Part shown: positions 10,336 through 19,524 of the stretch, piece by piece
Layout of the letters: each line of letters starts with the position of its first letter
Position numbering within the stretch: position 1 is the first letter of the stretch
NCBI RefSeq assembly: GCF_900116375.1
Contig: NZ_UETB01000002.1
Location: forward strand, 62,001-126,000
Length of the DNA stretch: 64,000 nt
Source: Georgenia satyanarayanai
Lineage (GTDB): Bacteria > Actinomycetota > Actinomycetes > Actinomycetales > Actinomycetaceae
Direction of reading: 5' to 3'
Notes under the pieces: model-generated
Database searches by the model: none
Seen by the model: the letters and a program-made list of their open reading frames with translations, nothing else
Told to the model about the DNA's origin: nothing
Translations under genes and position numbers: made by a program

Positions 10336-11388
10336 TCAGTACCAGCCGTGGGAGTTGCTGTGGCCCAGGGCCCCGCACGGGGTGCCGTAGCGGCCGCTGA
10401 TGTAGCCCAGGCCCCAGGTGATCTGGGTGGCGGGGTTGGTGCGCCAGTCGGAGCCGGCCGAGGCCATCTTCGAGCCGGGCAGCGACTGCGGGATGCCGTA
10501 GGCGCCCGAGCTGGGGTTCTCGGCGGTGGGGTTCCAGCCGGACTCCCGCTGCCAGAGGGTCTCGAGGCAGCTGTACTGGTCGGTGCCCCAGCCCCGGGCG
10601 GCGACCATCTCGGCGGCGATGGCCTTGGGGCTGCCACCGGTGGGGGTGACCGCAGGCGGCACCGAGGCGGGCGCGGAGCCGCTCGCGGAGGGCGCGGCAG
10701 GCTCGGGCTCGGGCTCCGGCTCGGCGGTGCCGACCTTGACGACCTCGTCGACACGCTCGGAGACGACGGCGCGCGCGACGACCTCGCGGCCGGTCTCCTC
10801 ACCACCGGTCATGGTGATGCGGTAGGTCGTGGCGGTCACGCCGTCGACGCCCTCGGTGACGACCTCGCGCTCACCGCGCGGGAGGGAGTCGTCCTCCTCC
10901 TCGACCGTCTCGTGCTCGTCCGTGTCGGTCACGTGCTCGTCGACGACGTCGACCGTCGTCACCTCCACCGTCATGCCCGCGCCGACGGGGGTGGACAACG
11001 GCGCGGAGACGACGTCGTCCTGGTCGACGAGGACGCCGGCGCTGGTGAGGAGCTCGGCGACCGTCGCGGCCCGCGTGGTCAGCTCCTGGGACTCGCCGTC
11101 GACGACGAGCTCGACGGCCACCCCCTCGAGCGGGGTCCGAGCCTCGAAGCGTGAGGCGGCGAGGCCGGCGACGGCACGGTCGACCGCGCCGTCGCCGATG
11201 GAGGTGCCCGCCATGACCACCGGGTCCGGGGCGGAGGCGTCCGGGGCGGTGGTGCCGGCGAAGGCGGCGGTGCCGCCGGCGATGACGGCGAGGACGGCGG
11301 CGTGCAGACCGCGCCGGGCGACGGTGCGGACGTGGTTAGCGGGCGCCGCCACCTCGCGGTGACGCGCACGCCTGACGGCATCTGACAC
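10336..11388 (-). CDS. G5-domain lytic transglycosylase-like cell-wall enzyme
   Basis: A 350-residue exported protein: N-terminal hydrophobic segment, one DUF348-like region, a G5 domain (EEDDSLPRGEREVVTEG and following), a Glu-Pro and Pro/Ala-rich linker, and a C-terminal SLT/lysozyme-like domain with the putative catalytic glutamate in LWQRESGWNP and AYGIPQSLPGSKM. It should cleave peptidoglycan glycan strands. It shares its architecture with the adjacent Rpf but has a different catalytic domain. The GTG at 11388 is preferred: it keeps a signal segment and has AGGA upstream; a longer frame reaches 11505. Confidence 0.85.
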   Translation of the reverse strand: MSDAVRRARHREVAAPANHVRTVARRGLHAAVLAVIAGGTAAFAGTTAPDASAPDPVVMAGTSIGDGAVDRAVAGLAASRFEARTPLEGVAVELVVDGESQELTTRAATVAELLTSAGVLVDQDDVVSAPLSTPVGAGMTVEVTTVDVVDEHVTDTDEHETVEEEDDSLPRGEREVVTEGVDGVTATTYRITMTGGEETGREVVARAVVSERVDEVVKVGTAEPEPEPEPAAPSASGSAPASVPPAVTPTGGSPKAIAAEMVAARGWGTDQYSCLETLWQRESGWNPTAENPSSGAYGIPQSLPGSKMASAGSDWRTNPATQITWGLGYISGRYGTPCGALGHSNSHGWY

Positions 11389-11462
11389 AGCATGGTCCTG
11401 TCTGGAGGGAGGGCACCCGGCTCGTCGAGACGTGCCGGGTGGTGACTGACCTGCGGTAGACC

Positions 11463-11478
11463 GTAACCGATTCGTGAC
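11463..11478. promoter_or_regulatory. MtrA-like direct repeat upstream of the G5 transglycosylase gene
   Basis: GTAAC-CGATTC-GTGAC (11-bp period) lies 75-90 bp before the start codon. A further GTTAC/GTGAC pair occurs at 11528-11541 with a 9-bp period. These match the pattern seen before rpf and nlpC. Regulator identity is inferred. Confidence 0.45.
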
Positions 11479-11562
11479 CTGATGGGGAAGGCAGCCAATC
11501 CGCATGCTGGTGCGGAAAGGTACTGGTGTTACTGATGTGACTGGAGTGGCGAAAGAGGTCGA

Positions 11563-12477
11563 CTACCAGGTGCCGTAGACCGCTTCGGTGTTCGCCGTCA
11601 GCCGGTGGCACAGGGTGGTCAGCTCGGTGCCGGTCTCCTCGGCCAGGCGCCGCACGGTGAGCGGCATGACGTAAGGGCCGTTGGGGCGGCCCCGGTAGGG
11701 GGCCGGGGTGAGGTAGGGGGAGTCCGTCTCGACGAGGAGCAGCTCGAGGGGCACCTCGCGCACGGCGGCGCGCAGCGTGTCGTTGGCCTTGAAGGTCACC
11801 GGCCCCGCGACCGAGACGTACCAGCCCTGCTCGGCGCAGGTACGTGCCAGGTCGACATCGCCGGAGAAGCAGTGGAAGACGGTCCGGTCGGGCGCGCCGT
11901 CCGCGAGGAGGACCTCGACGACGTCCTCGTGCGCCTCGCGGTCGTGGATCTGCAGGGCCAGTCCCAGCTCCTTGGCCAGCGCGATGTGCTGACGGAAGGC
12001 GCTGCGCTGCACCTGCCGAGCCTGCTCACCGCCGCGGAAGAAGTCCAGACCGGTCTCCCCGATCGCCCGCACGCGCTCGTGGCGGGCGAGCTCGGCGACC
12101 CGGGCGACGGCGTCGTCCAGGGACGTCTCGTGCCGGCGAGCGACGGCGGGGTCCAGCCCGTCCGGTGCCACCTCGCGCACCCCCGCGTGGAGCGGCGCCT
12201 CGTTGGGGTGGATGGCGAGCGCGGCGACGACCTGGGGGTGCTCCTCGGCGAGCGCGACGCTGCCGGCGAGGGTGTCGAGGTCGCAGCCCACCTGGACCAT
12301 GCGGGTGACGCCCACGGACGCCGCCCGCTCGAGGTGCTCGGCCGTGCTGAGCGGCTCGCTGCCGTCCCGCACACCCGGGTCCTCGTCCGCGCCCACGGGG
12401 AAGTGGGTGTGGTTGTCGACGACGGCGGCGGGCAGCGCCTCGGGGAGTGGCGGCCAGCCGCGCTCGCGGGGGCTCAC
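11563..12477 (-). CDS. tatD: TatD family metal-dependent hydrolase
   Basis: A 304-residue TIM-barrel deoxyribonuclease-like hydrolase. Metal ligands are visible: the HxH pair in VDNHTHFP, the glutamate in IGETGLDFF, the histidine in FHCFSGD, and the aspartate of [10 protein letters not shown], followed by APYRGRPN. TatD proteins act as 3'-5' DNA exonucleases in repair. The GTG start overlaps the metG stop (GTGA), the normal metG-tatD coupling. The intergenic DNA beyond its stop carries the next gene's promoter. Confidence 0.93.
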   Translation of the reverse strand: MSPRERGWPPLPEALPAAVVDNHTHFPVGADEDPGVRDGSEPLSTAEHLERAASVGVTRMVQVGCDLDTLAGSVALAEEHPQVVAALAIHPNEAPLHAGVREVAPDGLDPAVARRHETSLDDAVARVAELARHERVRAIGETGLDFFRGGEQARQVQRSAFRQHIALAKELGLALQIHDREAHEDVVEVLLADGAPDRTVFHCFSGDVDLARTCAEQGWYVSVAGPVTFKANDTLRAAVREVPLELLLVETDSPYLTPAPYRGRPNGPYVMPLTVRRLAEETGTELTTLCHRLTANTEAVYGTW

Positions 12478-14276
12478 GAGGCGTCGACGCCGAGGCGGGC
12501 CAGCTCCTCCTCGACGACGGACTCGTCGAGCTTGGTGAAGACGGGGACCGGCTTGGCGACCGGCTCCCCCACCCGGACCGGGCGCCGCCCCCAGGCCGGC
12601 ACGCCGGTGTAGTCACCGGTGATGACGGGGTAGCCCGGTCCGCCGTCGAGGTCCTCGACCTCCTCCACCCGCGGGAGCGGGGCGACGTCGCCGGTGCCGC
12701 CGATGACGGCGTCGACGGTGTTGGCGCTGTGCGGGAGGAAGGGACTGATCATGACGTTGAGGTCGCTCACCGCCTGCGCGGCGACGTGGAGGATCGTGGC
12801 CCGGCGCTCCTGCTGGGACTCGTCCTTGAGCTTGTAGGGCTCCATGTCGGTGATGTACTTGTTCGCCTCGCCCACCAGGCGCATGACCTCGGAGATCGCG
12901 GCGCGCTGGCGGTGGCGGGCGATGAGGTCGCCGACGGTGGTGAAACCGGCCTCGACCTGGTCGAGCAGGGCGCGGTCCGCGTCGGTGAGCTCACCGGCGG
13001 GCGGGACGTGGCCGATGTTCTTGTGGATCATCGAGGCGGTGCGGTTGACGAGGTTGCCCCAGCCGGCGACGAGCTCGCCGTTGGTGCGGCGCACGAACTC
13101 CGCCCAGGTGAAGTCGCTGTCCTGGTTCTCCGGGCCGGCCACGGAGATGAAGTAGCGCAGCGCGTCGGGCTGGTAGCGCTCCAGGACGTCACGCACGAAG
13201 ATGACGACGCCGCGCGAGGAGGAGAACTTCTTGCCCTCCATGGTGAGGAACTCGCTCGAGACGACCTCGGTGGGCAGGTTGAGGTCGCCGTACTCCCCCG
13301 GCTTGCCGCCCCGCTCACCCTGGCCGTTGTGCGCCAGCATCTCGGCGGGCCAGATCTGGGAGTGGAAGACGATGTTGTCCTTGCCCATGAAGTAGTAGGA
13401 CAGGGCCTCCGGGTCGTTCCACCAGCGACGCCACGCGTCGGGGTCGCCGCTGCGGCGGGCCCACTCGACCGAGGCGGACAGGTAGCCGATGACGGCGTCG
13501 AACCACACGTACAGCCGCTTGGTGGGCTGGTCGCGCCAGCCGTCCAGCGGCACGGGGATGCCCCAGTCGATGTCGCGGGTCATCGCGCGCGGGCGGATCT
13601 CGGCGAGGATGTTCTTGGAGAAGCGGATGACGTTGGGGCGCCACGTGCCCGAGGCCTCGCGCCCGTCGAGCCACTCCCCGAGCGCCTCGGCCAGCGCGGG
13701 CAGGTCGAGGAAGAAGTGCTGGGTCTGGACGAACTGCGGCGTCTCGCCGTTGATCCGCGAGCGCGGGTCGATGAGGTCGGTGGGGTCGAGCTGGTTGCCG
13801 CAGCTGTCGCACTGGTCGCCACGCGCACCGGTGTAGCCGCAGATGGGGCAGGTGCCCTCGATGTAGCGGTCGGGCAGCGTGCGGCCGGTGGACGGGGAGA
13901 TCGCGCTCTGGGTGGTCTGCTCGACCATGTAGCCGTTCTCGTGGACGGCGCGGAACATCTCCTGGACGACGGCGTAGTGGTTGCGCGTCGTTGTGCGCGT
14001 GAACAGGTCGTAGGACAGTCCGAGCGCGACAAGGTCCTCGACGATGAGGCGGTTGTTGCGGTCGGCGAGCTCACGGGCGGAGACGCCGGCGGCGTCGGCC
14101 GCGACGAGGATCGGGGTGCCGTGCTCGTCGGTGCCGGAGACCATGAGGACGTCGTGGCCCGCCATGCGCATGTAGCGGGAGAAGACGTCGGAGGGAACGC
14201 CGAAGCCGGCCACGTGCCCGATGTGGCGCGGGCCGGAGGCGTAGGGCCAGGCCACCGCCGAGAGGATGCTCGTCAT
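12474..14276 (-). CDS. metG: Methionine-tRNA ligase
   Basis: Charges tRNA-Met. At 600 residues it is a full class I enzyme with the HIGH motif ([12 protein letters not shown]), a zinc-binding four-cysteine knuckle (CPICGY...CDSCGN) and the KMSKS equivalent GKKFSSSRG; the anticodon-binding helical domain fills the C-terminal third. There is no C-terminal Trbp111 domain, as in most Actinobacteria. TAGGCT lies 6 nt before the ATG, so the mRNA is probably leaderless. It heads the block metG-tatD-G5-rpf-rsmA-ispE. Confidence 0.97.
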   Translation of the reverse strand: MTSILSAVAWPYASGPRHIGHVAGFGVPSDVFSRYMRMAGHDVLMVSGTDEHGTPILVAADAAGVSARELADRNNRLIVEDLVALGLSYDLFTRTTTRNHYAVVQEMFRAVHENGYMVEQTTQSAISPSTGRTLPDRYIEGTCPICGYTGARGDQCDSCGNQLDPTDLIDPRSRINGETPQFVQTQHFFLDLPALAEALGEWLDGREASGTWRPNVIRFSKNILAEIRPRAMTRDIDWGIPVPLDGWRDQPTKRLYVWFDAVIGYLSASVEWARRSGDPDAWRRWWNDPEALSYYFMGKDNIVFHSQIWPAEMLAHNGQGERGGKPGEYGDLNLPTEVVSSEFLTMEGKKFSSSRGVVIFVRDVLERYQPDALRYFISVAGPENQDSDFTWAEFVRRTNGELVAGWGNLVNRTASMIHKNIGHVPPAGELTDADRALLDQVEAGFTTVGDLIARHRQRAAISEVMRLVGEANKYITDMEPYKLKDESQQERRATILHVAAQAVSDLNVMISPFLPHSANTVDAVIGGTGDVAPLPRVEEVEDLDGGPGYPVITGDYTGVPAWGRRPVRVGEPVAKPVPVFTKLDESVVEEELARLGVDAS

Positions 14277-14282
14277 GGGGCC

Positions 14283-14288
14283 AGCCTA
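14283..14288 (-). promoter_or_regulatory. -10 hexamer of leaderless metG
   Basis: Minus-strand TAGGCT ending 6 nt before the metG ATG; no Shine-Dalgarno sequence fits between. Confidence 0.6.
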
Positions 14289-14319
14289 GTTGCCACGGCG
14301 ACGCACCCCTCCAGCCCGA

Positions 14320-14389
14320 CCGCCGACAGCGCACTTCCCGCCGAGAGCGCACTTCCCGCCGACAGCGCACTTACCGCCGACAGCTGGAT
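14320..14389. repeat. 18-bp tandem repeat, class C
   Basis: Three and a half direct copies of an 18-bp unit (CCGCCGACAGCGCACTTC with one or two changes) at 14320, 14338, 14356 and 14374, between divergent metG and the PH-like gene. The core GCCGACAGCG is shared with the hairpin after rpf. A low-complexity GCGCGCC run follows at 14407-14438. Confidence 0.75.
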
Positions 14390-14447
14390 CCCTCCCGGCG
14401 CGACTCGCGGCGCGCCGCGCGCCGCGCGCCGCGCGCCGTACGACGAT

Positions 14448-14885
14448 GTGCGCGTCAACGTCGACGAGGAAGAGGTCACGGTGGACCGACGGGTCGAGTG
14501 GCGGGTATCGAGCCGCAAGCAGCTCCGTGTACAGCAGATCGGCTTCGTCGTCCTGCTGCTGCTCTTCACCTGGACCCTCACCTGCGACGACGTGGCTTCT
14601 TTCCCCCGCGTCGCCTACCTCCTGCTGGTCCTGATCCCGGCGATGAACATCGTCGCGGGGCGCGCCCGAACGGTCGCCGACGTCGACGGCGTCGAGGTGT
14701 GCGGCGGGGTGAGGACCAGACACGTCCCGTGGTCCGCCGTCGACGAGGTCAGAGCCGTCCACAGCGAGTGGACCGACCCGAAGGTCGAGATGCACCTGAC
14801 CGACGGCTCCTCGCGGACGCTGCCGTGCATCCCCACGGACGCGGTGCCGCAGCTCGAGGAGCTGCGGGCGGCGGCCCACGAGTAG
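14448..14885 (+). CDS. Small membrane protein with PH-like (bPH) domain
   Basis: A 145-residue protein of unknown function. Two hydrophobic helices (about residues 28-65) precede a C-terminal domain resembling bacterial PH/DUF304 domains: a hydrophobic strand pattern with HVPWSAVDEVRAVHSEW and MHLTDGSSRTLPC. GTG at 14448 is the likely start because upstream sequence is repetitive and outside the domain. Its stop is 3 bp from the convergent pncA stop. The annotation rests on pattern only. Confidence 0.6.
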   Translation: MRVNVDEEEVTVDRRVEWRVSSRKQLRVQQIGFVVLLLLFTWTLTCDDVASFPRVAYLLLVLIPAMNIVAGRARTVADVDGVEVCGGVRTRHVPWSAVDEVRAVHSEWTDPKVEMHLTDGSSRTLPCIPTDAVPQLEELRAAAHE

Positions 14886-14888
14886 GGG

Positions 14889-15464
14889 TCAGCGCGAGGG
14901 CGTGAGCTCCACGCCCGCCTCGCGCAGCTGCGCCCGGGCGAGCTCACCCTGCTCGGCCGTGACCGGCGCGGTGAGGTCGCTGAGCACCCGAACGGACATG
15001 CCCGCCCGCACCGCGTCGAGCGCCGTGTCCTTGACGCAGTGCGACTCGGCGAGCCCGACGACGTCGACCGCGTCCACACCGTCGAGCAGCTGCGCGAGCG
15101 TGCGCCCCTCGCCGTCGGTGCCCTCGAAGCCGGAGTACGCGGCCGCGTACTGGCCCTTCCTCACCGAGGCGTCCGGGGCGAGGCCCGCGAGCGCCGGGTG
15201 CAGCTCGGCCTCCGCCGTCCCGGCCACGCCGTGCGGCGGCCAGGTGTCGACGTAGTCGGGCTCCTCGGGCGGGGTGGCGAAGTGGCGACCGGGGTCGATG
15301 TGCCAGTCCTGCGTCGTCACGACGAGCGCGTACCGCTCGCGGTGGGCAGCGGCGTACTCGGCGATGGCCTGGGCGACGGCGTTGCCTCCCTCCACGGGCA
15401 GCGCGCCACCCTCGCAGAAGGTGGGCTGGACGTCGACGACGAGCAGGGCACGACGCTCGGACAT
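14889..15464 (-). CDS. pncA: Nicotinamidase (isochorismatase fold)
   Basis: Converts nicotinamide to nicotinate for NAD salvage and would activate pyrazinamide. The 191-residue protein shows the catalytic triad: Asp in LLVVDVQPTFCE, Lys in SVRKGQY, and Cys in GLAESHCVKDTALDAV. Metal-ligand candidates are in TTQDWHIDPGRHF. The ATG has a GGAGG Shine-Dalgarno. It is a monocistronic gene between the PH-like protein and a stress protein. Confidence 0.93.
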   Translation of the reverse strand: MSERRALLVVDVQPTFCEGGALPVEGGNAVAQAIAEYAAAHRERYALVVTTQDWHIDPGRHFATPPEEPDYVDTWPPHGVAGTAEAELHPALAGLAPDASVRKGQYAAAYSGFEGTDGEGRTLAQLLDGVDAVDVVGLAESHCVKDTALDAVRAGMSVRVLSDLTAPVTAEQGELARAQLREAGVELTPSR

Positions 15465-15540
15465 GGGGCCTCCTCACACAGGGCGGACAGTCCCATCGTT
15501 CCACGGACGCGATTCCCGTGACCGCCGCGTGGCCCGGTCG

Positions 15541-15546
15541 TAGAGT
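15541..15546 (+). promoter_or_regulatory. -10 hexamer of leaderless uspA
   Basis: TAGAGT ends 6 nt before the ATG of the stress-protein gene, implying a leaderless transcript. Confidence 0.55.
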
Positions 15547-15552
15547 TGAGGC

Positions 15553-16041
15553 ATGGCCGACGACGACGCGCGCCACAGCTGGACCATGGCCGGCATCCAC
15601 ACGGCCGTGGAGCTCGACGGCGGGGTGCTGGTGGGTGACGACGGCTCGGCCTGCGCCGAGCAGGCCCTGCGTTACGCGGTCGGTGAGGCGGCTCGTCGTG
15701 GCACCGACCTGCACGTCGTGCGCGCCTGGAGCATCCCGACGGCGGTGCGGCCTCCCGACGCTCCCTTCGGGACGACGCCCTCGATCGTCGAGATGCAGGA
15801 CGCGACGCTCGCCGAGACACGTCGCCGCGCGGAGGTTGCGGCCGCTGAGCACGCCGGCGTCACCGTCCACGCGCACACGGCGTTCGGGAAGGCTGGCAAG
15901 GCCCTGCTGTCGGCGGCGGCCGGCGCGGACGTCCTCGTCGTCGGCTCCAAGGGGCGGTCCAAGATCGCGGACATGCTCGTCGGCTCGACGGCCGCGGCAT
16001 GCATCCGCGAGGCGAAGGTCCCCGTCGTCGTCGTGCGCTGA
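15553..16041 (+). CDS. Universal stress protein, single UspA domain
   Basis: A 162-residue cytosolic protein with one UspA domain after a short acidic N-terminal tail. The ATP-binding signature is visible as VLVVGSKGRSKIADMLVGSTAAACI (G-x2-G-x9-GS). Such proteins bind ATP and accumulate in stress or growth arrest. The mRNA is probably leaderless. It converges on rsmI, with a complex repeat between the two genes. A second, tandem-domain UspA is encoded at 58841-59770. Confidence 0.92.
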   Translation: MADDDARHSWTMAGIHTAVELDGGVLVGDDGSACAEQALRYAVGEAARRGTDLHVVRAWSIPTAVRPPDAPFGTTPSIVEMQDATLAETRRRAEVAAAEHAGVTVHAHTAFGKAGKALLSAAAGADVLVVGSKGRSKIADMLVGSTAAACIREAKVPVVVVR

Positions 16042-16073
16042 CCCAGCGCGACGACACGTGCACTGTGTCTGTC

Positions 16074-16213
16074 GGTAACAACTCAGCTCTCGGCGCGGCA
16101 GGACCACTACCCCCGCAGGACCACTACCCCCGCGGCGAGAGCTGAGTTGTTACTCCCCGGGTGCGCGAGAGCTGAGTTGTTACTCCCCGGGTGCGCGAGA
16201 GCTGAGTTGTTAC
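16074..16213. repeat. Class A palindrome with 17-bp and 30-bp tandem repeats
   Basis: A left arm (16074-16095, GGTAACAACTCAGCTCTCGGCG) is followed by two 17-bp copies of GCAGGACCACTACCCCC (16098-16131) and then by the inverted arm three times within 30-bp direct repeats (16135, 16165, partial 16195). The last copy supplies the TAA stop of rsmI. It lies between convergent uspA and rsmI. The arm core CTGAGTTGTTAC recurs at 23010 and 61891. Confidence 0.9.
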
Positions 16214-17133
16214 CGGCGGGCGTCTAGGGCGGCCTGGTAGAGGTCGCGCTTGCCCAGGCCGGTCTCGGCGGCGACGGCGGCTGCGGCGTCCTTGAGACGC
16301 TCACCCGCAGCGGCGCGGGCGACGACGTCCCCGACGTGGTCCTCCAGCCGCGCCTCGCGCGGCTCCGCCCCGGCGACGACGACCGTCACCTCACCCCGCA
16401 CTCCCCCAGCCGCCCACTCCGCGAGCTCGGCGAGCGTGCCCCGCCGCACCTCCTCGAAGGTCTTCGTCAGCTCGCGGCACACGGCGGCGCGGCGCTCGGC
16501 ACCGAAGGCCCGCGCCATCGCCTCGAGCGTCTCCCCCACCCGGTGCGGGGAGTCGAAGAGCACCATCGTGCGGCGCTCGTCGGCCAGCGCGCCGAACACC
16601 CGGTCACGCTCCCCCGGCCGGCGCGGCGCGAAGCCCTCGAAGCTGAAGCGGTCGGTCGCCAGCCCGGAGACCGCGAGCGCCGTGAGGACGGCGCTGGGCC
16701 CGGGCAGCACGCTCACCGGCACGTCCGCCGCGACGGCGGCGTCGACCAGCCGGTAGCCGGGGTCGGACACCGAGGGCATGCCGGCGTCGGACACGACGAG
16801 CACCCGGCGCCCGGCGCGCGCCTCCTCCACCAGGCGCGGGGCCCGCTCGCGCTCGTTGTGCTCGTGGAAGGAGAGCATCTCCCCGCCCACCCACACCCCG
16901 AGGCGCTTGGCCAGGGCGAGCATGCGGCGGGTGTCCTCGGCGGCGACGACGTCCGCCTCCGTCAGCGCGCGCACGAGGCGCGGCGGCGCGTCACCGGCGT
17001 CGCCGATCGGGGTGGCGGCGAGGACGATCTGCCCGCCCTCCCCGCGCCAGGGCGAGCCGCCGACGGCGGAGGTCGCGTCGTCGTCGGCGGTGACGGCGCC
17101 GTCGTTCTCGTGCTCCTCGACCGGCTCGCTCAT
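16210..17133 (-). CDS. rsmI: 16S rRNA (cytidine-2'-O)-methyltransferase RsmI
   Basis: Methylates the ribose of C1402 in the decoding centre. The 307-residue protein has the tetrapyrrole-methylase fold with [26 protein letters not shown], the [14 protein letters not shown] segment, and [10 protein letters not shown]. The ATG at 17133 is used; the 35-residue acidic N-terminus before the domain is poorly conserved. It diverges from pmt over 42 bp, a common actinobacterial pairing. Its stop codon lies inside the class A repeat. Confidence 0.94.
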   Translation of the reverse strand: MSEPVEEHENDGAVTADDDATSAVGGSPWRGEGGQIVLAATPIGDAGDAPPRLVRALTEADVVAAEDTRRMLALAKRLGVWVGGEMLSFHEHNERERAPRLVEEARAGRRVLVVSDAGMPSVSDPGYRLVDAAVAADVPVSVLPGPSAVLTALAVSGLATDRFSFEGFAPRRPGERDRVFGALADERRTMVLFDSPHRVGETLEAMARAFGAERRAAVCRELTKTFEEVRRGTLAELAEWAAGGVRGEVTVVVAGAEPREARLEDHVGDVVARAAAGERLKDAAAAVAAETGLGKRDLYQAALDARR

Positions 17134-17162
17134 CTGCCCAGTGTGGCCCACCGGCGACGACC

Positions 17163-17168
17163 TACACT
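17163..17168 (+). promoter_or_regulatory. -10 hexamer of leaderless pmt
   Basis: TACACT lies 7 nt before the GTG start codon within the 42-bp rsmI-pmt divergent gap. Confidence 0.55.
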
Positions 17169-17175
17169 CACCACC

Positions 17176-18996
17176 GTGACAGCGCCGCGTGACGACACCG
17201 ACCGCCCTGGCCCGGTCGCCACCGCGGAGGCGGCGCCCGAGCGGACGGACCACCGCAGCGCGGCGCAGATCGAGACGGACCTCGCCTCCCGCCTCCTGCG
17301 CCCCGGTCCCACCGACCGGCTGTGGGGCTGGCTCGGCCCGCTGATCGTCACGGCGATCGCCGCGGTCCTCCGCCTCGTCGACCTCAACCACCCGACCCGG
17401 CTGATGTTCGACGAGACCTACTACGTCAAGCAGGCCTACTCCCTGCTCACCCTCGGCTACGAGGGAGAGTGGGAGGGGGAGAACGAGGAGATCAACGCCC
17501 GCTTCCGGGAGGGCGACTTCTCCGACCTCACCGCGGACGCCGACTACGTCGTCCACCCGCAGATCGGCAAGTGGCTCATCGCGATCGGGCTGCGCCTGTT
17601 CGGTGCGGACAACGGTGCCGGCTGGCGCTTCTCCGCCGCGGTCGCCGGCGCCCTCACCGTCCTGATCGTCGCGCGCATCGGCCGCCGCCTCACCGGCTCC
17701 ACGCTCCTGGGCTGCGCCGCCGGCCTCCTCCTCGCCGTCGACGGTCTCCACCTCACCGGCTCACGCATCGGGCTGCTCGACGTCTTCCTCGGCCTGTTCG
17801 TCGTCGCCGCACTCGCCGCCGTCCTCCTCGACCGGGAGCAGTCCCGGCGGCGCCTCGCCCACGCCGCCGCGGCCGACCTCGCCGCGCGCGGTGACGGCCG
17901 CCTCTCCGACCCCTGGGGCCCGCGCACCGGCATGCGCTGGTGGCTCGTCCTCGCCGGGGTGCTCCTCGGGCTCGGCGGCGGGGTCAAGTGGTCGGCGATC
18001 TACGCGCTCGCGGTGTTCGGGATCCTCGTCGTCGTGTGGGACCTGTGCGCCCGCCGCGCCGTGGGAGCGCGGCTGTGGTTCGGCGCGGGGGTCTTCCGCG
18101 GCGGGGTGCCCGCCTTCCTCGCGCTCGTGCCCGTCGCGCTGCTCACCTACGTCGCCGGGTGGGCGTCGTGGTTCGCCAGCCCGAGCGCCTACCTGCGGAC
18201 GTGGGCCGCGGACCAGGTCGCCGAGACCGGCACCGTCGCGCGCTCCTGGCTGCCGGACGCGCTCAACTCCCTGTGGGAGTACCACCTGCGCGCCTGGGAC
18301 TTCCACAACGGCCTGGACTCCGAGCACTCCTACGAGGCCCATCCCGCCGGCTGGCTCCTCCAGCTGCGGCCCACGTCCTTCTACTGGGAGAGCCCCGTGC
18401 CCGGTGACTGCGGCGCCGACCGCTGCGTCCAGGCGATCTCCTCCGTCGGCAACCCGGTGGTCTGGTGGCTCGGCCTCCTCGCGCTCGTCGCGATCCTGTG
18501 GATGGCCGTGGCACGCCGCGACTGGCGCGCCTGGGTGGTCCTCTCCGGCTACGCGGCCGTCTACCTCCCGTGGCTCACCTACTCCCACCGCACGATCTTC
18601 ACCTTCTACTCCATCGCGCTGGCCCCGTACGTCGCCCTCGCGCTCGTCGTCGCCGTCGCGTGGGTGGGCGGGCTCCTGCCTCCCCTCCACGGTCCCGCCC
18701 GCCGGCCCGGAGAGGTGCCCGACGAGGACGACGACGGCGGCCCGTCCGCGCCGCTCACCGACGACTCGTGGCTGTCCCGTCCCGCCGCCTCGCCCGTCGC
18801 CACCGCCGTCGCCACCACCGTCGCCGACGACGACGCTCCCGCGCCCGCCCGCAGCACCCGGCTCGGCCACGTCCTCCTCGCCGTCGTGTGCGTCGCGGCG
18901 GTCGCCGCCCTCCTGTGGTTCTGGCCGGTGTGGACCGGCCAGACCCTGTCCTACGACATGTGGCGTGCCCGCATGTGGCTCGGCTCCTGGATCTGA
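17176..18996 (+). CDS. pmt: Polyprenyl-phosphate-mannose--protein mannosyltransferase
   Basis: Transfers mannose from a lipid carrier to Ser/Thr of exported proteins. The 606-residue polytopic GT39 protein has a first helix near residue 52 and then the catalytic loop [18 protein letters not shown] with the Asp-Glu pair. A further external loop (ENEEINARF...VHPQIGKW) and about ten more helices follow. A Pro/Ala/Asp-rich insertion lies before the last helix (about 520-565). The GTG at 17176 follows a -10 hexamer directly. Family members work on Sec-exported substrates. Confidence 0.94.
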   Translation: MTAPRDDTDRPGPVATAEAAPERTDHRSAAQIETDLASRLLRPGPTDRLWGWLGPLIVTAIAAVLRLVDLNHPTRLMFDETYYVKQAYSLLTLGYEGEWEGENEEINARFREGDFSDLTADADYVVHPQIGKWLIAIGLRLFGADNGAGWRFSAAVAGALTVLIVARIGRRLTGSTLLGCAAGLLLAVDGLHLTGSRIGLLDVFLGLFVVAALAAVLLDREQSRRRLAHAAAADLAARGDGRLSDPWGPRTGMRWWLVLAGVLLGLGGGVKWSAIYALAVFGILVVVWDLCARRAVGARLWFGAGVFRGGVPAFLALVPVALLTYVAGWASWFASPSAYLRTWAADQVAETGTVARSWLPDALNSLWEYHLRAWDFHNGLDSEHSYEAHPAGWLLQLRPTSFYWESPVPGDCGADRCVQAISSVGNPVVWWLGLLALVAILWMAVARRDWRAWVVLSGYAAVYLPWLTYSHRTIFTFYSIALAPYVALALVVAVAWVGGLLPPLHGPARRPGEVPDEDDDGGPSAPLTDDSWLSRPAASPVATAVATTVADDDAPAPARSTRLGHVLLAVVCVAAVAALLWFWPVWTGQTLSYDMWRARMWLGSWI

Positions 18997-19029
18997 TCTC
19001 ACGTTCCGCCCGCCCGCAGCGTCTACGGG

Positions 19030-19524
19030 GTGATGATGACCAACCCGCCCTTCGAGCAGGTCGTGGCCCGCCACGGTGCGACGGTGCTGCGCGTGTGCCG
19101 CGCCGTCGTCGGCCCCGACGACGCCGACGACGCGTGGTCGGAGACCTTCCTCGCCGCCCTGCGTGCCTACCCGGACCTCGGGGCGGGCGCGAACGTCGAG
19201 GCGTGGCTCGTGACGATCGCCCACCGCAAGGCCCTCGACCAGCTCCGGGCCCGTGCCCGCCGGCCCGTGCCCGTCCCGGCGCTGCCCGAGCGGGCCGCCG
19301 CCGGGGGTGAGCCGGGCGACGCGGCCGAGGTGTGGTCCGCCGTCGCCGCGCTGCCGGAGAAGCAGCGCCTGGCCGTGGCCTACCACCACCTCGCCGGCCT
19401 GCCCTACGCCGAGGTCGCGGCGATCGTCGGCGGCACCACCGACGCCGCCCGGCGCGCCGCCGCCGACGGCATGACCGCCCTGCGCCGCCGCTACGGCGCC
19501 CCCAGCAGAGGAGACCGCCGATGA
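19030..19524 (+). CDS. ECF RNA polymerase sigma factor
   Basis: A 164-residue sigma-70 family protein. Region 2 is at about 8-75 (DDADDAWSETFLAAL, then WLVTIAHRKALDQLR) and region 4 at about 100-155 (ALPEKQRLAVAYHHLAGLPYAEVAAIVGGT). There is no anti-sigma gene beside it. Starts at 19030 (GTG), 19033 or 19036 (ATG) are all possible. Its TGA overlaps the ATG of ogt, so it is translated together with a DNA-alkylation repair gene, which points to a role in the alkylation response. Confidence 0.88.
   Translation: MMMTNPPFEQVVARHGATVLRVCRAVVGPDDADDAWSETFLAALRAYPDLGAGANVEAWLVTIAHRKALDQLRARARRPVPVPALPERAAAGGEPGDAAEVWSAVAALPEKQRLAVAYHHLAGLPYAEVAAIVGGTTDAARRAAADGMTALRRRYGAPSRGDRR

Noticed and set aside
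14407-14438. GCGCGCC run as a regulatory site
   Set aside because: Low-complexity run in very GC-rich DNA; nothing beyond composition supports a role.
12447-14447. Plus-strand frame running into the PH-like gene
   Set aside because: Antisense to metG; only the part from GTG 14448 resembles a real protein.
16135-16213. 30-bp direct repeats as a CRISPR array
   Set aside because: The units are back to back without unique spacers, number under three, contain a palindrome arm shared with other intergenic sites, and no cas gene is in the window.
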